Below are positions 39,490 through 47,539 of a stretch of DNA of 64,000 nt, piece after piece. Positions within the stretch are counted from its first letter, which is position 1, and each line of letters starts with the position of its first letter. Origin of the DNA: Nocardioides sp. URHA0020 (lineage in GTDB: Bacteria > Actinomycetota > Actinomycetes > Propionibacteriales > Nocardioidaceae); contig NZ_KK211166.1 in assembly GCF_000620705.1 (NCBI RefSeq), positions 1 through 64,000 of the forward strand, written 5' to 3'. Both the position numbers and the translations under genes were made by a program. The notes under the pieces are model-generated. The model was not told where the DNA came from, made no database searches, and worked only from the letters and a program-made list of their open reading frames with translations.

Positions 39490-40307
39490 CCGATCTCGAC
39501 TCCGGCGCCGACCTGCACGACCTGATGGACCGCGCCCTCACCGGCGTGTCCACCCCCACCGACCGTCTGCGCGAAGGTGCGCTGCACCAGGGCCGACCGC
39601 TGCGGCGCCGCCGGCGCGTGGTCACCGGGATCGCGAGCATGGCCGTCGTGGCTGCCACGGCCGCCGTGATGGTGCCGATCGTGGGTGGCGACGGTCCGAC
39701 ACCAGGCACGGTGGCCACGGACCCGTCGCCGAAGCCACAGCCGAAGGCTCCGGACGACTTCGTGGCCCACCCCGGCTGGTGGGACATGCCGGTCAGCGAC
39801 ATGCGGACGCGCCTGGTCGGGCTGCTCCCCGCGGACGTCGAGATCGCGTCGTACGCCAGGACCAACACCGAGCACGGCCCCGGCGAGAGCTCGGCCTGGT
39901 CCGGAGTCTTCACCGGGACGCTGCGCAACTCGGCAGCCACGGGGCCCGGCAGCATCGAGATCATGCTGACCGAGCTGCCCCAGGATCCCGCGGCACTCGC
40001 GGACGTCCGCACCCAGCACCTCAGCTGCGACCTGAGCGACTGGGACCTCCGCGACCTGACGACACCGGTGCACTGCGAGCTCGGCGACCGGCGCGGCGGG
40101 CTCCCCCACCAGCGGACGATCAGCTTCACCAACAACGGGATCAGCTACGCCGAGGTCCGACGGTGGGACGGCGACGGCGAGATCTACGCCGCCGTCGCGA
40201 ACTCGACGCAGCGCAAGTGGGGTCCCCCGGCGTCCGCCGCCCGACCGCCGCTGACGGTGGCTGAGCTGACCGCGGTCGCCGAGAGCCCGTCCTGGGTCAG
40301 CGAGTAG
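39486..40307 (+). CDS. membrane protein coupled to sigma factor, probable anti-sigma-like
   Basis: A 273-residue single-pass membrane protein: short N-terminal cytoplasmic part with a basic cluster (RPLRRRRRVV), one segment (TGIASMAVVAATAAVMVPIV), then an extracytoplasmic domain with cysteines (LSCDLSDWDLRDLTTPVHCEL). No zinc-finger anti-sigma (ZAS) cysteine motif is visible in the short cytoplasmic part. Coupling to the sigma gene by ATGA is the only basis for a regulatory role (inference). Its stop abuts the convergent ssb stop. Confidence 0.7.
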   Translation: MTDLDSGADLHDLMDRALTGVSTPTDRLREGALHQGRPLRRRRRVVTGIASMAVVAATAAVMVPIVGGDGPTPGTVATDPSPKPQPKAPDDFVAHPGWWDMPVSDMRTRLVGLLPADVEIASYARTNTEHGPGESSAWSGVFTGTLRNSAATGPGSIEIMLTELPQDPAALADVRTQHLSCDLSDWDLRDLTTPVHCELGDRRGGLPHQRTISFTNNGISYAEVRRWDGDGEIYAAVANSTQRKWGPPASAARPPLTVAELTAVAESPSWVSE

Positions 40308-40718
40308 CTATGCGGCCTCCTCGCCCGTCACCTGCTCGGCCGGCGGTGCCTGCGTCTCGGGCTGGCTCCGGGTGAAGGCGGACGTGCCCCGGCTCAGGTC
40401 GTGACCGACGTGGACGGCGTCGATCTCGAAGCTGAGCACCTCCACGTCGTTGGCGTTGACGAACGTGCGCGTCTCGAGCCGGCCGTGCACGACGACCGGG
40501 TCCCCTCGGCGCAGCGAGGTGGCGCAGTTCTCGGCCAGGGCCCGCCAGGCGGTCACGGTGTACCACTGGGTCAGGCCGTTGGACCAGGTGTCGGTCCGGC
40601 GGTGGTACCTGCGCGGGGTGCAGGCGAGCCGGAAGCTCGCGACCGGCACGTCGGCGGCGTGGCGCAGGGTCACATCGGCGCCGAGCCAGCCGCGAACGGT
40701 GATGGTGCAGTCGGACAT
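40308..40718 (-). CDS. ssb: single-stranded DNA-binding protein paralogue lacking the acidic tip
   Basis: A 136-residue OB-fold protein: TITVRGWLGADVTLRHAADVPVASFRLACTPRRYHRRTDTW and LTQWYTVTAWRALAENCATSLRRGDPVVVHGRLETRTF are classic SSB strands. The C-terminus ends VTGEEAA rather than the conserved DDDIPF-like tip that recruits repair partners, as also reported for Streptomyces SsbB-type paralogues. ATG 40718 has AAGGAG six bases upstream. It is the last gene of the minus-strand cluster with two dynamin-like GTPases, 151 bp from the nearest of them. Confidence 0.9.
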   Translation of the reverse strand: MSDCTITVRGWLGADVTLRHAADVPVASFRLACTPRRYHRRTDTWSNGLTQWYTVTAWRALAENCATSLRRGDPVVVHGRLETRTFVNANDVEVLSFEIDAVHVGHDLSRGTSAFTRSQPETQAPPAEQVTGEEAA

Positions 40719-40869
40719 CTCTGTCTCCTTGTCTGGATCCGGGTGGGACGGATCGAGACTCCGCTGCCGCGCCGACAGCGCGGCGACGGGCGGGACCGAG
40801 CTGGGGACGACCAGGTCGCAGACCGTCCCTGTGGAGGGAAGGTGGCCCGGACCCGGCGGGACGGAGGCG

Positions 40870-42522
40870 CTACGCGCGGGCGCGGGCCAGGCCGTCACGG
40901 ACGGCGCCGTACGCCGCGAGCTCGGCCTCGACCGGCTCGATGACCAGCTCGTGGGTGACGCCGTTGACGCCCTCGCGCAGGCCGTGGTCCGCCCGGCTCG
41001 CGCGACCGCGCGCCATCCGGCTCACGAGCACCCGACAGACGATCGCGAGCACCAGCCCCAGCACGAGGCCACCACCCAGCAGCACGAGGGAGAGGGCGGT
41101 GCCGCCCACCGACGGGGTGTCGGCGTCCTGGAGCTTGCCCGTGCCGAGCAGGAAGGCGGTCCACCCCAGTCCCGCGACGGCCGTCAGCAGCAGCAGCCAC
41201 TGCAGCACGCGCACCAGGCCGACCCAGACGGGGAGGCGGGCGACGCCGAGGTCGGTCTCGGCCAGGGCCTGGTCGAGACGGTCGCCCAGGAGGTCCAGGC
41301 GCGAGCCGGCGGCACGGCGTACGGCAGCGACCCAGGCGGGTGTCATGTCGTGGGTGAGCCGGTCCGAGAAGGAGCGCACCTCGTCGTCGACCCGCGCGCG
41401 CTGCACCTGGGTGGCCTCGGGGAGAGCGGCACGCGTGCGACCGCTGAGCCGGCGGCCGTCCTCACCGAGGTCGAGGTCCAGCCGCTTGAGCGGGTCGGAG
41501 CGGAGGCCGGAGAGCAGGGTCACGACGGGCCAGCCGGTCGCCCGGTTACCCCGGGTGCGCAGCGAGCGCTCGAGCGCCTCGACGACGACCGGCACGCCGG
41601 CGGCGTCGGCGAAGGCGTCGTCGAGCGCGACGACCTGACCCGGCTCGACCACGCGGGTCGGCACGTCACCGGTGGCCTCGGCGAGGCGCGTGGCCACGTC
41701 GCGGATGTCAGCGTCGATCCGACCGCGGGTCGCGCGCTTCTCGGCGGACCGGCGCGCGATCTCGGCTCGCAGCTCGGGGATCCCCACGCCCTTCCGGGCG
41801 CTGATCGGCAGCACCGGCACCCGGTCGAGGCCGTCCTCGTCCAGCAGCCGGCGGATGTCGTCGAGCATCGCTTGGCGACGCTCCTCGGGCACGGTGTCGA
41901 TGTGGTTGAGCACCACGAGCATGACGTCCTGCTGCTCGGCCGACGGCTTCAGGTAGCGGTCGTGGATCGCGGCGTCGGCGTACTTCTGCGGGTCCACGAC
42001 CCACACCAGCAGGTCGGCGAGCGAGACGAGTCGGTCGACCTCGAGGTGGTGCGCGACCTCGGTGGAGTCGTGGTCCGGCAGGTCGAGCAGCACGACGCCG
42101 TCGAGCTCGGCCTGCTCGTCGCGCCCCATGTCGAGCATGGAGTCGCGGGTGGTCTGGTGGCGGGGCGCGATCCCGAGCCACTCCAGGAGCTCCTCGGCTC
42201 CCTCGCGGCCCCACACGCACGCGGTCGCCCACGACGTGGTCGGACGACGTACGCCGACGGCGGAGAGCTCGAGCCCGGTCAGCGCGTTGAAGGTGGAGGA
42301 CTTGCCGGAGCCGGTGGCGCCGGCGATGCCGACGACGGTGTGGGTCGCCGACAGCCGCAGCCGTCCGGCGGCGCGGTCCACCACACCAGCGGCGTCGTCG
42401 ACCAGCCCGTCGTCGAGGCGACCGCGCGCGGCCGTGGCTGCGCCGTCGAGGCCGTCGATGCGGGCGCCGATGTCGGTACCGCGGGTGACCAACCGGTCGG
42501 TCCCCTCGAGCAAGGACGTCAT
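40870..42522 (-). CDS. dynamin-like GTPase with two C-terminal membrane segments (DynA-like)
   Basis: A 550-residue GTPase. The P-loop is GIAGATGSGKSSTFNALTG (about 53-71), the G3 motif is LLDLPDHDS and G4 is the VLNHIDTV loop. The long helical middle carries GTPase-effector-like helices, and two hydrophobic stretches (LQWLLLLTAVAGLGW and LSLVLLGGGLVLGLVLAI) near the C-terminus anchor it. It belongs to the bacterial dynamin-like family (YfjP-type) known in Streptomyces as a DynA/DynB pair that supports division septa. ATG 42522 has GAGGGAG upstream. It is next to a second dynamin-like gene on the same strand. Confidence 0.85.
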   Translation of the reverse strand: MTSLLEGTDRLVTRGTDIGARIDGLDGAATAARGRLDDGLVDDAAGVVDRAAGRLRLSATHTVVGIAGATGSGKSSTFNALTGLELSAVGVRRPTTSWATACVWGREGAEELLEWLGIAPRHQTTRDSMLDMGRDEQAELDGVVLLDLPDHDSTEVAHHLEVDRLVSLADLLVWVVDPQKYADAAIHDRYLKPSAEQQDVMLVVLNHIDTVPEERRQAMLDDIRRLLDEDGLDRVPVLPISARKGVGIPELRAEIARRSAEKRATRGRIDADIRDVATRLAEATGDVPTRVVEPGQVVALDDAFADAAGVPVVVEALERSLRTRGNRATGWPVVTLLSGLRSDPLKRLDLDLGEDGRRLSGRTRAALPEATQVQRARVDDEVRSFSDRLTHDMTPAWVAAVRRAAGSRLDLLGDRLDQALAETDLGVARLPVWVGLVRVLQWLLLLTAVAGLGWTAFLLGTGKLQDADTPSVGGTALSLVLLGGGLVLGLVLAIVCRVLVSRMARGRASRADHGLREGVNGVTHELVIEPVEAELAAYGAVRDGLARARA

Positions 42523-42608
42523 CTTCTCCCTCGACCTGCCCGGAGCAGGCGGCGTTGCCTTCGTACAGTGCATGACCACCCTAGGGCCTGGACGCCCGGG
42601 TGGCTGGA

Positions 42609-44327
42609 TCAGGGCACGGGTTCCTCGTCCGGACGGGCCTGCTCGTAGCGCCGGTCATCGACGCGACGAGCCGCCCGGCGCACCTGCTGACCGGCTCCTT
42701 CGTCGAGTCCCAGGGCGTCGAGCAGTCCGAGCGCGCGGGCCTCCTCCGCCACCAGGAGCGTGCCGATGCGACGCTCGAGATCGGCCCGGCCGCGCGCGAC
42801 CAGCGAGCGGGCGTGCTCGGCGCCGAAGACCGCGTCGAGCAGGGTGCGCCCGACCTCGGCGCCGCTCGCGGCGCCCGCCGGCGCGGTGTCGGCGAGGACG
42901 CAGACCGCGAGCGTCACGGCGAGACCGCGGGCGCCGTACGCCAGGTAGCGGGAGGTACGGCGCTCGCCGTCGTCGGACTTGACCAGCTCGGTCAGCTGCT
43001 GCTGCCAGGCCCGGACCTCACCCTCGACCCCGCGGCGCAGGCCGCCGGAGGCACGGGAGAGGTCGACGTCGGCCACCGCGAGGACCGGTCCGGCGGTCCC
43101 GAGCTCGGCCCAGCGGGCCGCCGTCGTGGCGGCGGCACCCTCGGCGTGGTCGATGACCATCAGCTCGACGGCCGACTCCATCGCGACGGCCACGCGCTCG
43201 GCCTGCTGCCCCGAGCCCTTCACCGCGTTGACGACCCGGTCCCGGATCAGCCCGACACGGCCCTCGAGCGAGCGCAGCAGCTCGCCGTTGCCGGCGTACT
43301 CCCGCCAGCGCACCGCGACCTCGCCGCGCAGCAACGAGCCGTCCGAGACCGCAGCGACGGCGGCGGTCTGAGCGGCGGCGTACGCCGTCGTGACCGCCTC
43401 GCGCAGCGCGACCGCGGCGTCGAGCTGGTGGCCGTGGCCGTCGGCGATGACGTGGGCCTGGCGGGCGATCGAGCGGACCGTCCCGTCGAGGGTCTGGCGT
43501 ACGACGGCCGACCGCGCGCCCTCGTCGTTGGCGAGCGACTCCAGCCAGGCGCGGACCTCGGCGACCGAGCTCGCGTCGAGCAGCCCGTCGGGCGAGACCG
43601 GCCCCTCGGCGACGGTGAAGAGCGGCGAGTCCTTGAGGCCGCGGCTCGCGAGCATCCGGGCCAGGTGGGCCGCGACGGTGCGGACGTCGCCCGCCGGCGT
43701 CCGGTCGAGCACGATCGCCACCGAGGTCGAGCGCTCGGCCGCGCGCTTGAGGTGCTCCCACGGGACCTGGTCGGAGTAGCGCGCCGCCGAGGTGACGAAG
43801 AGCCACAGGTCGGCCGCCGCGAGGAGCTGGGTGGCGAGGGAGCGGTTGGCCTCCTCCACCGAGTCGACGTCGGGTGCGTCGAGGATCGCGAGGCCGGGCG
43901 GGAGCGTGTCCGAGGCGACCAGCTGGAGCGAGTTCCGGTCGTCGGTCGACGCGGAGACGCGCACGAGCTCGGGCAGCAGCCGGTCCTGGCCGAACCAGTG
44001 GGTGTCGTCGGGGTGGTGCACCAGCACGGCCGAGCGGGTCGTGGGACGCAGCAGGCCGGGTGCGGTGACCCGACGGCCGACCAGCGAGTTCACCAGCGTC
44101 GACTTGCCGGCTCCCGTCGAGCCGCCGACGACGGCGAGCAACGGCGCCTCCACCGTCATCTGCCGCGGCAGCACGTAGTCCTCGAGCTGGCTGATCAGCT
44201 GCTCACGGCTCGTCCGCAGCTCCGCGGCACCCGGGACGTCGAGCGAGAAGGGGGCGGCCTGCAGCGCGTCGTGGAGCTGCACGAGCGCGGTCAGCATGCG
44301 CGAGTCGTGGTCGGGAGTGACCGTCAT
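42609..44327 (-). CDS. dynamin-like GTPase (DynB-like)
   Basis: A 572-residue GTPase with P-loop LLAVVGGSTGAGKSTLVNSL (about 62-81) and G3 motif AILDAPDVDS; G4 is IVLDRTPAGD-like. The remainder is a long helical stalk with one weak hydrophobic stretch near 480-500 (GLAVTLAVCVLAD). It resembles the second member of the actinobacterial DynA/DynB pair. The start overlaps the PrsW stop as ATGA and its stop lies 86 bp before the next GTPase start. Pair formation with that neighbour is inference. Confidence 0.83.
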   Translation of the reverse strand: MTVTPDHDSRMLTALVQLHDALQAAPFSLDVPGAAELRTSREQLISQLEDYVLPRQMTVEAPLLAVVGGSTGAGKSTLVNSLVGRRVTAPGLLRPTTRSAVLVHHPDDTHWFGQDRLLPELVRVSASTDDRNSLQLVASDTLPPGLAILDAPDVDSVEEANRSLATQLLAAADLWLFVTSAARYSDQVPWEHLKRAAERSTSVAIVLDRTPAGDVRTVAAHLARMLASRGLKDSPLFTVAEGPVSPDGLLDASSVAEVRAWLESLANDEGARSAVVRQTLDGTVRSIARQAHVIADGHGHQLDAAVALREAVTTAYAAAQTAAVAAVSDGSLLRGEVAVRWREYAGNGELLRSLEGRVGLIRDRVVNAVKGSGQQAERVAVAMESAVELMVIDHAEGAAATTAARWAELGTAGPVLAVADVDLSRASGGLRRGVEGEVRAWQQQLTELVKSDDGERRTSRYLAYGARGLAVTLAVCVLADTAPAGAASGAEVGRTLLDAVFGAEHARSLVARGRADLERRIGTLLVAEEARALGLLDALGLDEGAGQQVRRAARRVDDRRYEQARPDEEPVP

Positions 44328-45457
44328 CTGGTCGGTACCACCTGTCCGGGGAAGGCGATCGACGGCCGGAGCGCGTCGATCCTCTGGAGGAACTGCTGGC
44401 CGCGGGCCGCGTAGTCGGGTGGCGGCGTGCCTCGCAGGTAACGGTAGTGGAGAAAGCCGAGCTCGATGGTCGCCTGCTGATAGTCACGCATCGCGCGCTC
44501 ACCGTCGCGACCGCCGCGCTCGCGCGCGTACGCCCGGCTGCGCCGCCGCGCCGACAGGTCCACGACCCAGCCGATGTCGGTCGCCGGCACCAGTCCACGG
44601 CTCGCGGCGTCGGCGAGGGCGGCCGCCAGCATCCGGCGCTCGGACCGGCGCGACCACACGGCCAGGCTGACGACGGCGACCAGGGCCGGCGCCATCAGCA
44701 CGACGTAGGCGACGGCGAAGCTGCCGAAGCCGTACGAGGTCGAGATGTTCCACACGGCGTGGGCCACGACCGCGCACAGGTAGCCCCCCAGCGGCCACAG
44801 CACCCGGCCGCGCCCGGTGCGGGCGTTGACCGCGAGCCCGACGCCGATCCCGGTGAAGGTGGTGAAGAGCGGGTGGGCGAACGGGCTGACCAGGCACCGG
44901 ACGACGAACGTCGCCGTCACCGCCTGGGTGCCGCCCGGACCCATCCCGTCGGTGCCGTTGTACGCGGCTGCGAGGTAGAGGATGTTCTCGGTGAAGGCGA
45001 AGCCGACACCGACCATCCCGGCGTACACGATCCCGTCGAGCACGCCGTCGAGCTCGGCGCGGCGCCACCAGAGCAGCAGCAGGAGGAAGAGCCCCTTGCA
45101 GGCCTCCTCGGTCACCGGGGCCACCACCCCGAGGGTCTGCCGGTCGGTGAAGCCGGCCACCAGCCCGCCCAGGCCCTGGAGCAGGATCGCGGCCGCGGTC
45201 GCCACGAAGCAGCCCCACAGCAGTCCGGCCGCGAGCAGCGTGCGGGGCTCCGGCTCGTAGCGGTCCAGCCAGAGGTAGCACGCGATCACCGGACCCACCG
45301 GCACGGCCGCCAGCAGGGTCGCCAGGGCGATGCTCGCCGGTGCCCCCGACAACGCGACGACCGCGAGGATGACGAGGGCTCCGACACCCACCAGGACCGT
45401 CACCACCACCGTGAACGCGACCGACGAGGCGGCGCTGACACGGCGGGTTCCGGGCAT
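44324..45457 (-). CDS. PrsW family intramembrane metalloprotease
   Basis: A 377-residue membrane protein with about eight hydrophobic segments. The PrsW signatures are seen: VTEEACKGLFLLLLL (EExxK), FAFTENILYLAAAYN (FxxxEN), FAHPLFTTFTGIGVG and VVAHAVWNIS. Such glutamate/histidine residues form a metal site for site-1 cleavage of membrane anti-sigma proteins in Bacillus; the substrate here is unknown. The C-terminal part beyond about 270 is cytoplasmic. It overlaps the start of the dynamin-like gene as ATGA, so it leads the cluster. Confidence 0.9.
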   Translation of the reverse strand: MPGTRRVSAASSVAFTVVVTVLVGVGALVILAVVALSGAPASIALATLLAAVPVGPVIACYLWLDRYEPEPRTLLAAGLLWGCFVATAAAILLQGLGGLVAGFTDRQTLGVVAPVTEEACKGLFLLLLLWWRRAELDGVLDGIVYAGMVGVGFAFTENILYLAAAYNGTDGMGPGGTQAVTATFVVRCLVSPFAHPLFTTFTGIGVGLAVNARTGRGRVLWPLGGYLCAVVAHAVWNISTSYGFGSFAVAYVVLMAPALVAVVSLAVWSRRSERRMLAAALADAASRGLVPATDIGWVVDLSARRRSRAYARERGGRDGERAMRDYQQATIELGFLHYRYLRGTPPPDYAARGQQFLQRIDALRPSIAFPGQVVPTR

Positions 45458-45514
45458 GGTGGCAGCCTATCGGGGCCCGTCCTGACCTCGGGAAACGCGG
45501 CGTAGAGTGACCGG

Positions 45515-46882
45515 GTGAGCGAGAACGAGACCGGCACCGAGCCCAAGACCGAATCGCACGACCCGGCCGTCCCGGCGGCGTACGCCGCGTTCATGCGTCA
45601 GGGCTGGGGCGAGCGCGAGCTCGACCTCCCCGTCGCTGAGGTCGCCGCCCCGGCCGCGAAGCGCCGACAGCGGCTCGCCGACGCGTTCCCGGGCGAGCGA
45701 CTCGTGCTCCCGGCCGGCACCTACAAGGTGCGCGCCTACGACACCGACTACCGCTTCCGGCCCGACACCGCTCACACCTACTTCTCCGGCAACCAGACCA
45801 GTGACGCCGTGCTCGTCATCGATGACGGTGAGTCCGTGCTCTACGCGCGCCCCCGCTCCTCCCGCGACACCGACGAGTTCTTCCGCGACCGTCAGTACGG
45901 CGAGCTGTGGGCCGGTCGTCGTCCGTCGCTGAAGGAGATGTCGGACTCGCTCGGGCTCGAGGTGCGCCACATCGACGCGCTTCCGTCCTTCGACGACGAC
46001 CGCAAGACCCGCCGGCTCACCACGGACACCGAGCTGGCGCGGGTCGCCTCCGAGCTGCGTCTGATCAAGGACGACTGGGAGGTCGGCCAGCTGCAGGAGG
46101 CGTGCGACATCACCACCCTCGGCTTCGAGGACGTGGTGCGCGAGTGGGACCGGGTCCTGGAGTACGGCGAGCGCTGGGTCGAGGGCACCTTCTTCCGCCG
46201 CGCCCGCGCGATGGGCAACGACATCGGCTACGACTCGATCGTGGGCGGCGGCAAGCACGCGACCACGCTGCACTGGATCGACAACACCGGTCCGATGACC
46301 CCCGGCGAGCTGGTGCTCCTCGACATGGGGGTCGAGAACACCTCGCTCTACACCGCCGACGTCACCCGCACGCTGCCGGTCAACGGCCGGTTCACCGACC
46401 TGCAGCGCGAGCTGTACGACCTCGTCCACGCCGCCCAGCAGGCCGGCATCGACGCGATCCGTCCGGGCGCGACCTTCCGGGTCGGCCACAACGCCGCGAT
46501 GGACGTCCTCGCGCACGGCCTGGAGGACCTCGGGCTGCTGCCCGTCTCCGCCGAGGAGGCACTCGATCCCGAGAGCCGCGTCTACGCCCGCTGGACCCTG
46601 CACGGCACCAGCCACATGCTCGGCATGGACGTGCACGACTGCGGCCAGGCCGCACCGGAGGCGTACGCCGAGGGCACCCTGGCCGAGGGCATGGTCCTGA
46701 CCGTCGAGCCCGGGCTGTACTTCCAGGAGGACGACCTCCTGGTCCCCGAGGAGCTGCGCGGCATCGGCATCCGGATCGAGGACGACCTGCTGGTCACCGC
46801 CGAGGGCTCCACCAACCTCTCCGCCGCACTGCCCCGCACCTCGAGCGACGTCGAGGAGTGGATGGGCCGCCTGCGCGGCTGA
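45515..46882 (+). CDS. pepP: aminopeptidase P family protein
   Basis: A 455-residue M24 metallopeptidase that removes residues N-terminal to proline. The creatinase-like N-domain is followed by the pita-bread domain: metal ligands are read in LLDMGVENTSLYTADVTRTL (Asp, Asp), HGTSHMLGMDVHD (His), LTVEPGLYF (Glu) and IRIEDDLLV (Glu). The start is GTG 45515, 58 bp from the divergent PrsW gene. It is followed after 55 bp by the PGPGW membrane protein. Confidence 0.94.
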   Translation: MSENETGTEPKTESHDPAVPAAYAAFMRQGWGERELDLPVAEVAAPAAKRRQRLADAFPGERLVLPAGTYKVRAYDTDYRFRPDTAHTYFSGNQTSDAVLVIDDGESVLYARPRSSRDTDEFFRDRQYGELWAGRRPSLKEMSDSLGLEVRHIDALPSFDDDRKTRRLTTDTELARVASELRLIKDDWEVGQLQEACDITTLGFEDVVREWDRVLEYGERWVEGTFFRRARAMGNDIGYDSIVGGGKHATTLHWIDNTGPMTPGELVLLDMGVENTSLYTADVTRTLPVNGRFTDLQRELYDLVHAAQQAGIDAIRPGATFRVGHNAAMDVLAHGLEDLGLLPVSAEEALDPESRVYARWTLHGTSHMLGMDVHDCGQAAPEAYAEGTLAEGMVLTVEPGLYFQEDDLLVPEELRGIGIRIEDDLLVTAEGSTNLSAALPRTSSDVEEWMGRLRG

Positions 46883-46937
46883 TCCGGCGCGGCCGCGGCG
46901 CTCAGTCGGCTCTCAGGCCTGCCTGGGACCCTGAGTC

Positions 46938-47339
46938 ATGGCCGACCACGCTCTCTCGCCCCGCGCGCACGCCTTCCTCTCCCGCATCGAGGAGTGGTCG
47001 AACGCCGGACCCGTGCGCGCGGTCGTGGTCAAGGTCCTCGTCACGGTCGGCGGCCCACTCGTCATCGCCGCCGGTGTCGCCATGCTCGTGCTTCCCGGGC
47101 CGGGCCTGGTCGTCATCGCCCTGGGCTTCGCGCTCCTGGCCCTCGAGTACGCCTGGGCCCGCCACGCGCTGGCGCTCCTGGGCCACGGGCTGTCCCGGCT
47201 CCGCGCGGTCGTCTTCCCCCGCGACGGCTCTCGCGCCCGCCGACTCGTCGGCCTGGTCGCCACCGCCGGCTTCCTGGTCGCCACGACCGCCCTGACCTCG
47301 GCCGTCACCGCCCTGATCGGCACCCAGGCCCTCGCCTGA
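46938..47339 (+). CDS. PGPGW-motif membrane protein (TIGR02611 type)
   Basis: A 133-residue membrane protein with a hydrophobic core VKVLVTVGGPLVIAAGVAMLV followed by the family LPGPGLVVIALGFALLALEYAW motif, a basic loop, and a final hydrophobic stretch. It belongs to the PGPGW family of actinobacterial membrane proteins with unknown function. The repeat block starts 17 bp after its stop. Confidence 0.9.
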   Translation: MADHALSPRAHAFLSRIEEWSNAGPVRAVVVKVLVTVGGPLVIAAGVAMLVLPGPGLVVIALGFALLALEYAWARHALALLGHGLSRLRAVVFPRDGSRARRLVGLVATAGFLVATTALTSAVTALIGTQALA

Positions 47340-47355
47340 CCGCAGGTCACCGCGC

Positions 47356-47525
47356 GAGCGGAGCCCCCGCTGGTTGAGGTGCGAGGCGCCCCGGCGGAGC
47401 CCCCGCTGGTTCAGGTGCGAGGCGCCCCGGCGGAGCCCCCGCCGGTTGAGGTGCGAGGCGCCCCAGCGGAGCCCCCGCTGGTTGAGGTGCGAGGCGCCCC
47501 AGCGCCGAGCCTCGAAACCCCCGCA
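47356..47525. repeat. 36-bp tandem repeat block (about four copies), REP-like family
   Basis: The unit GAGGTGCGAGGCGCCCCGGCGGAGCCCCCGCTGGTT (36 bp, here described in parts: GAGGTGCGAGGCGCCCC then GGCGGAGCCCCCGCTGGTT) repeats head to tail about four times with few changes, ending with CAGCGCCGAGCCTCGAAACCCCCGCAGCC. There are no spacers, so this is not CRISPR. The end segment matches the repeat block at 1-128 and forms an imperfect inverted end (GGTTGAGG / CCTCGAAACC). The block lies between the stops of the PGPGW and GH6-like genes. Confidence 0.9.
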
Positions 47526-47539
47526 GCCCTCCGCAGACC

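Noticed and set aside
47356..47525. Possible CRISPR array
   Set aside because: The repeats are contiguous without unique spacers, so it is a tandem repeat and not CRISPR.
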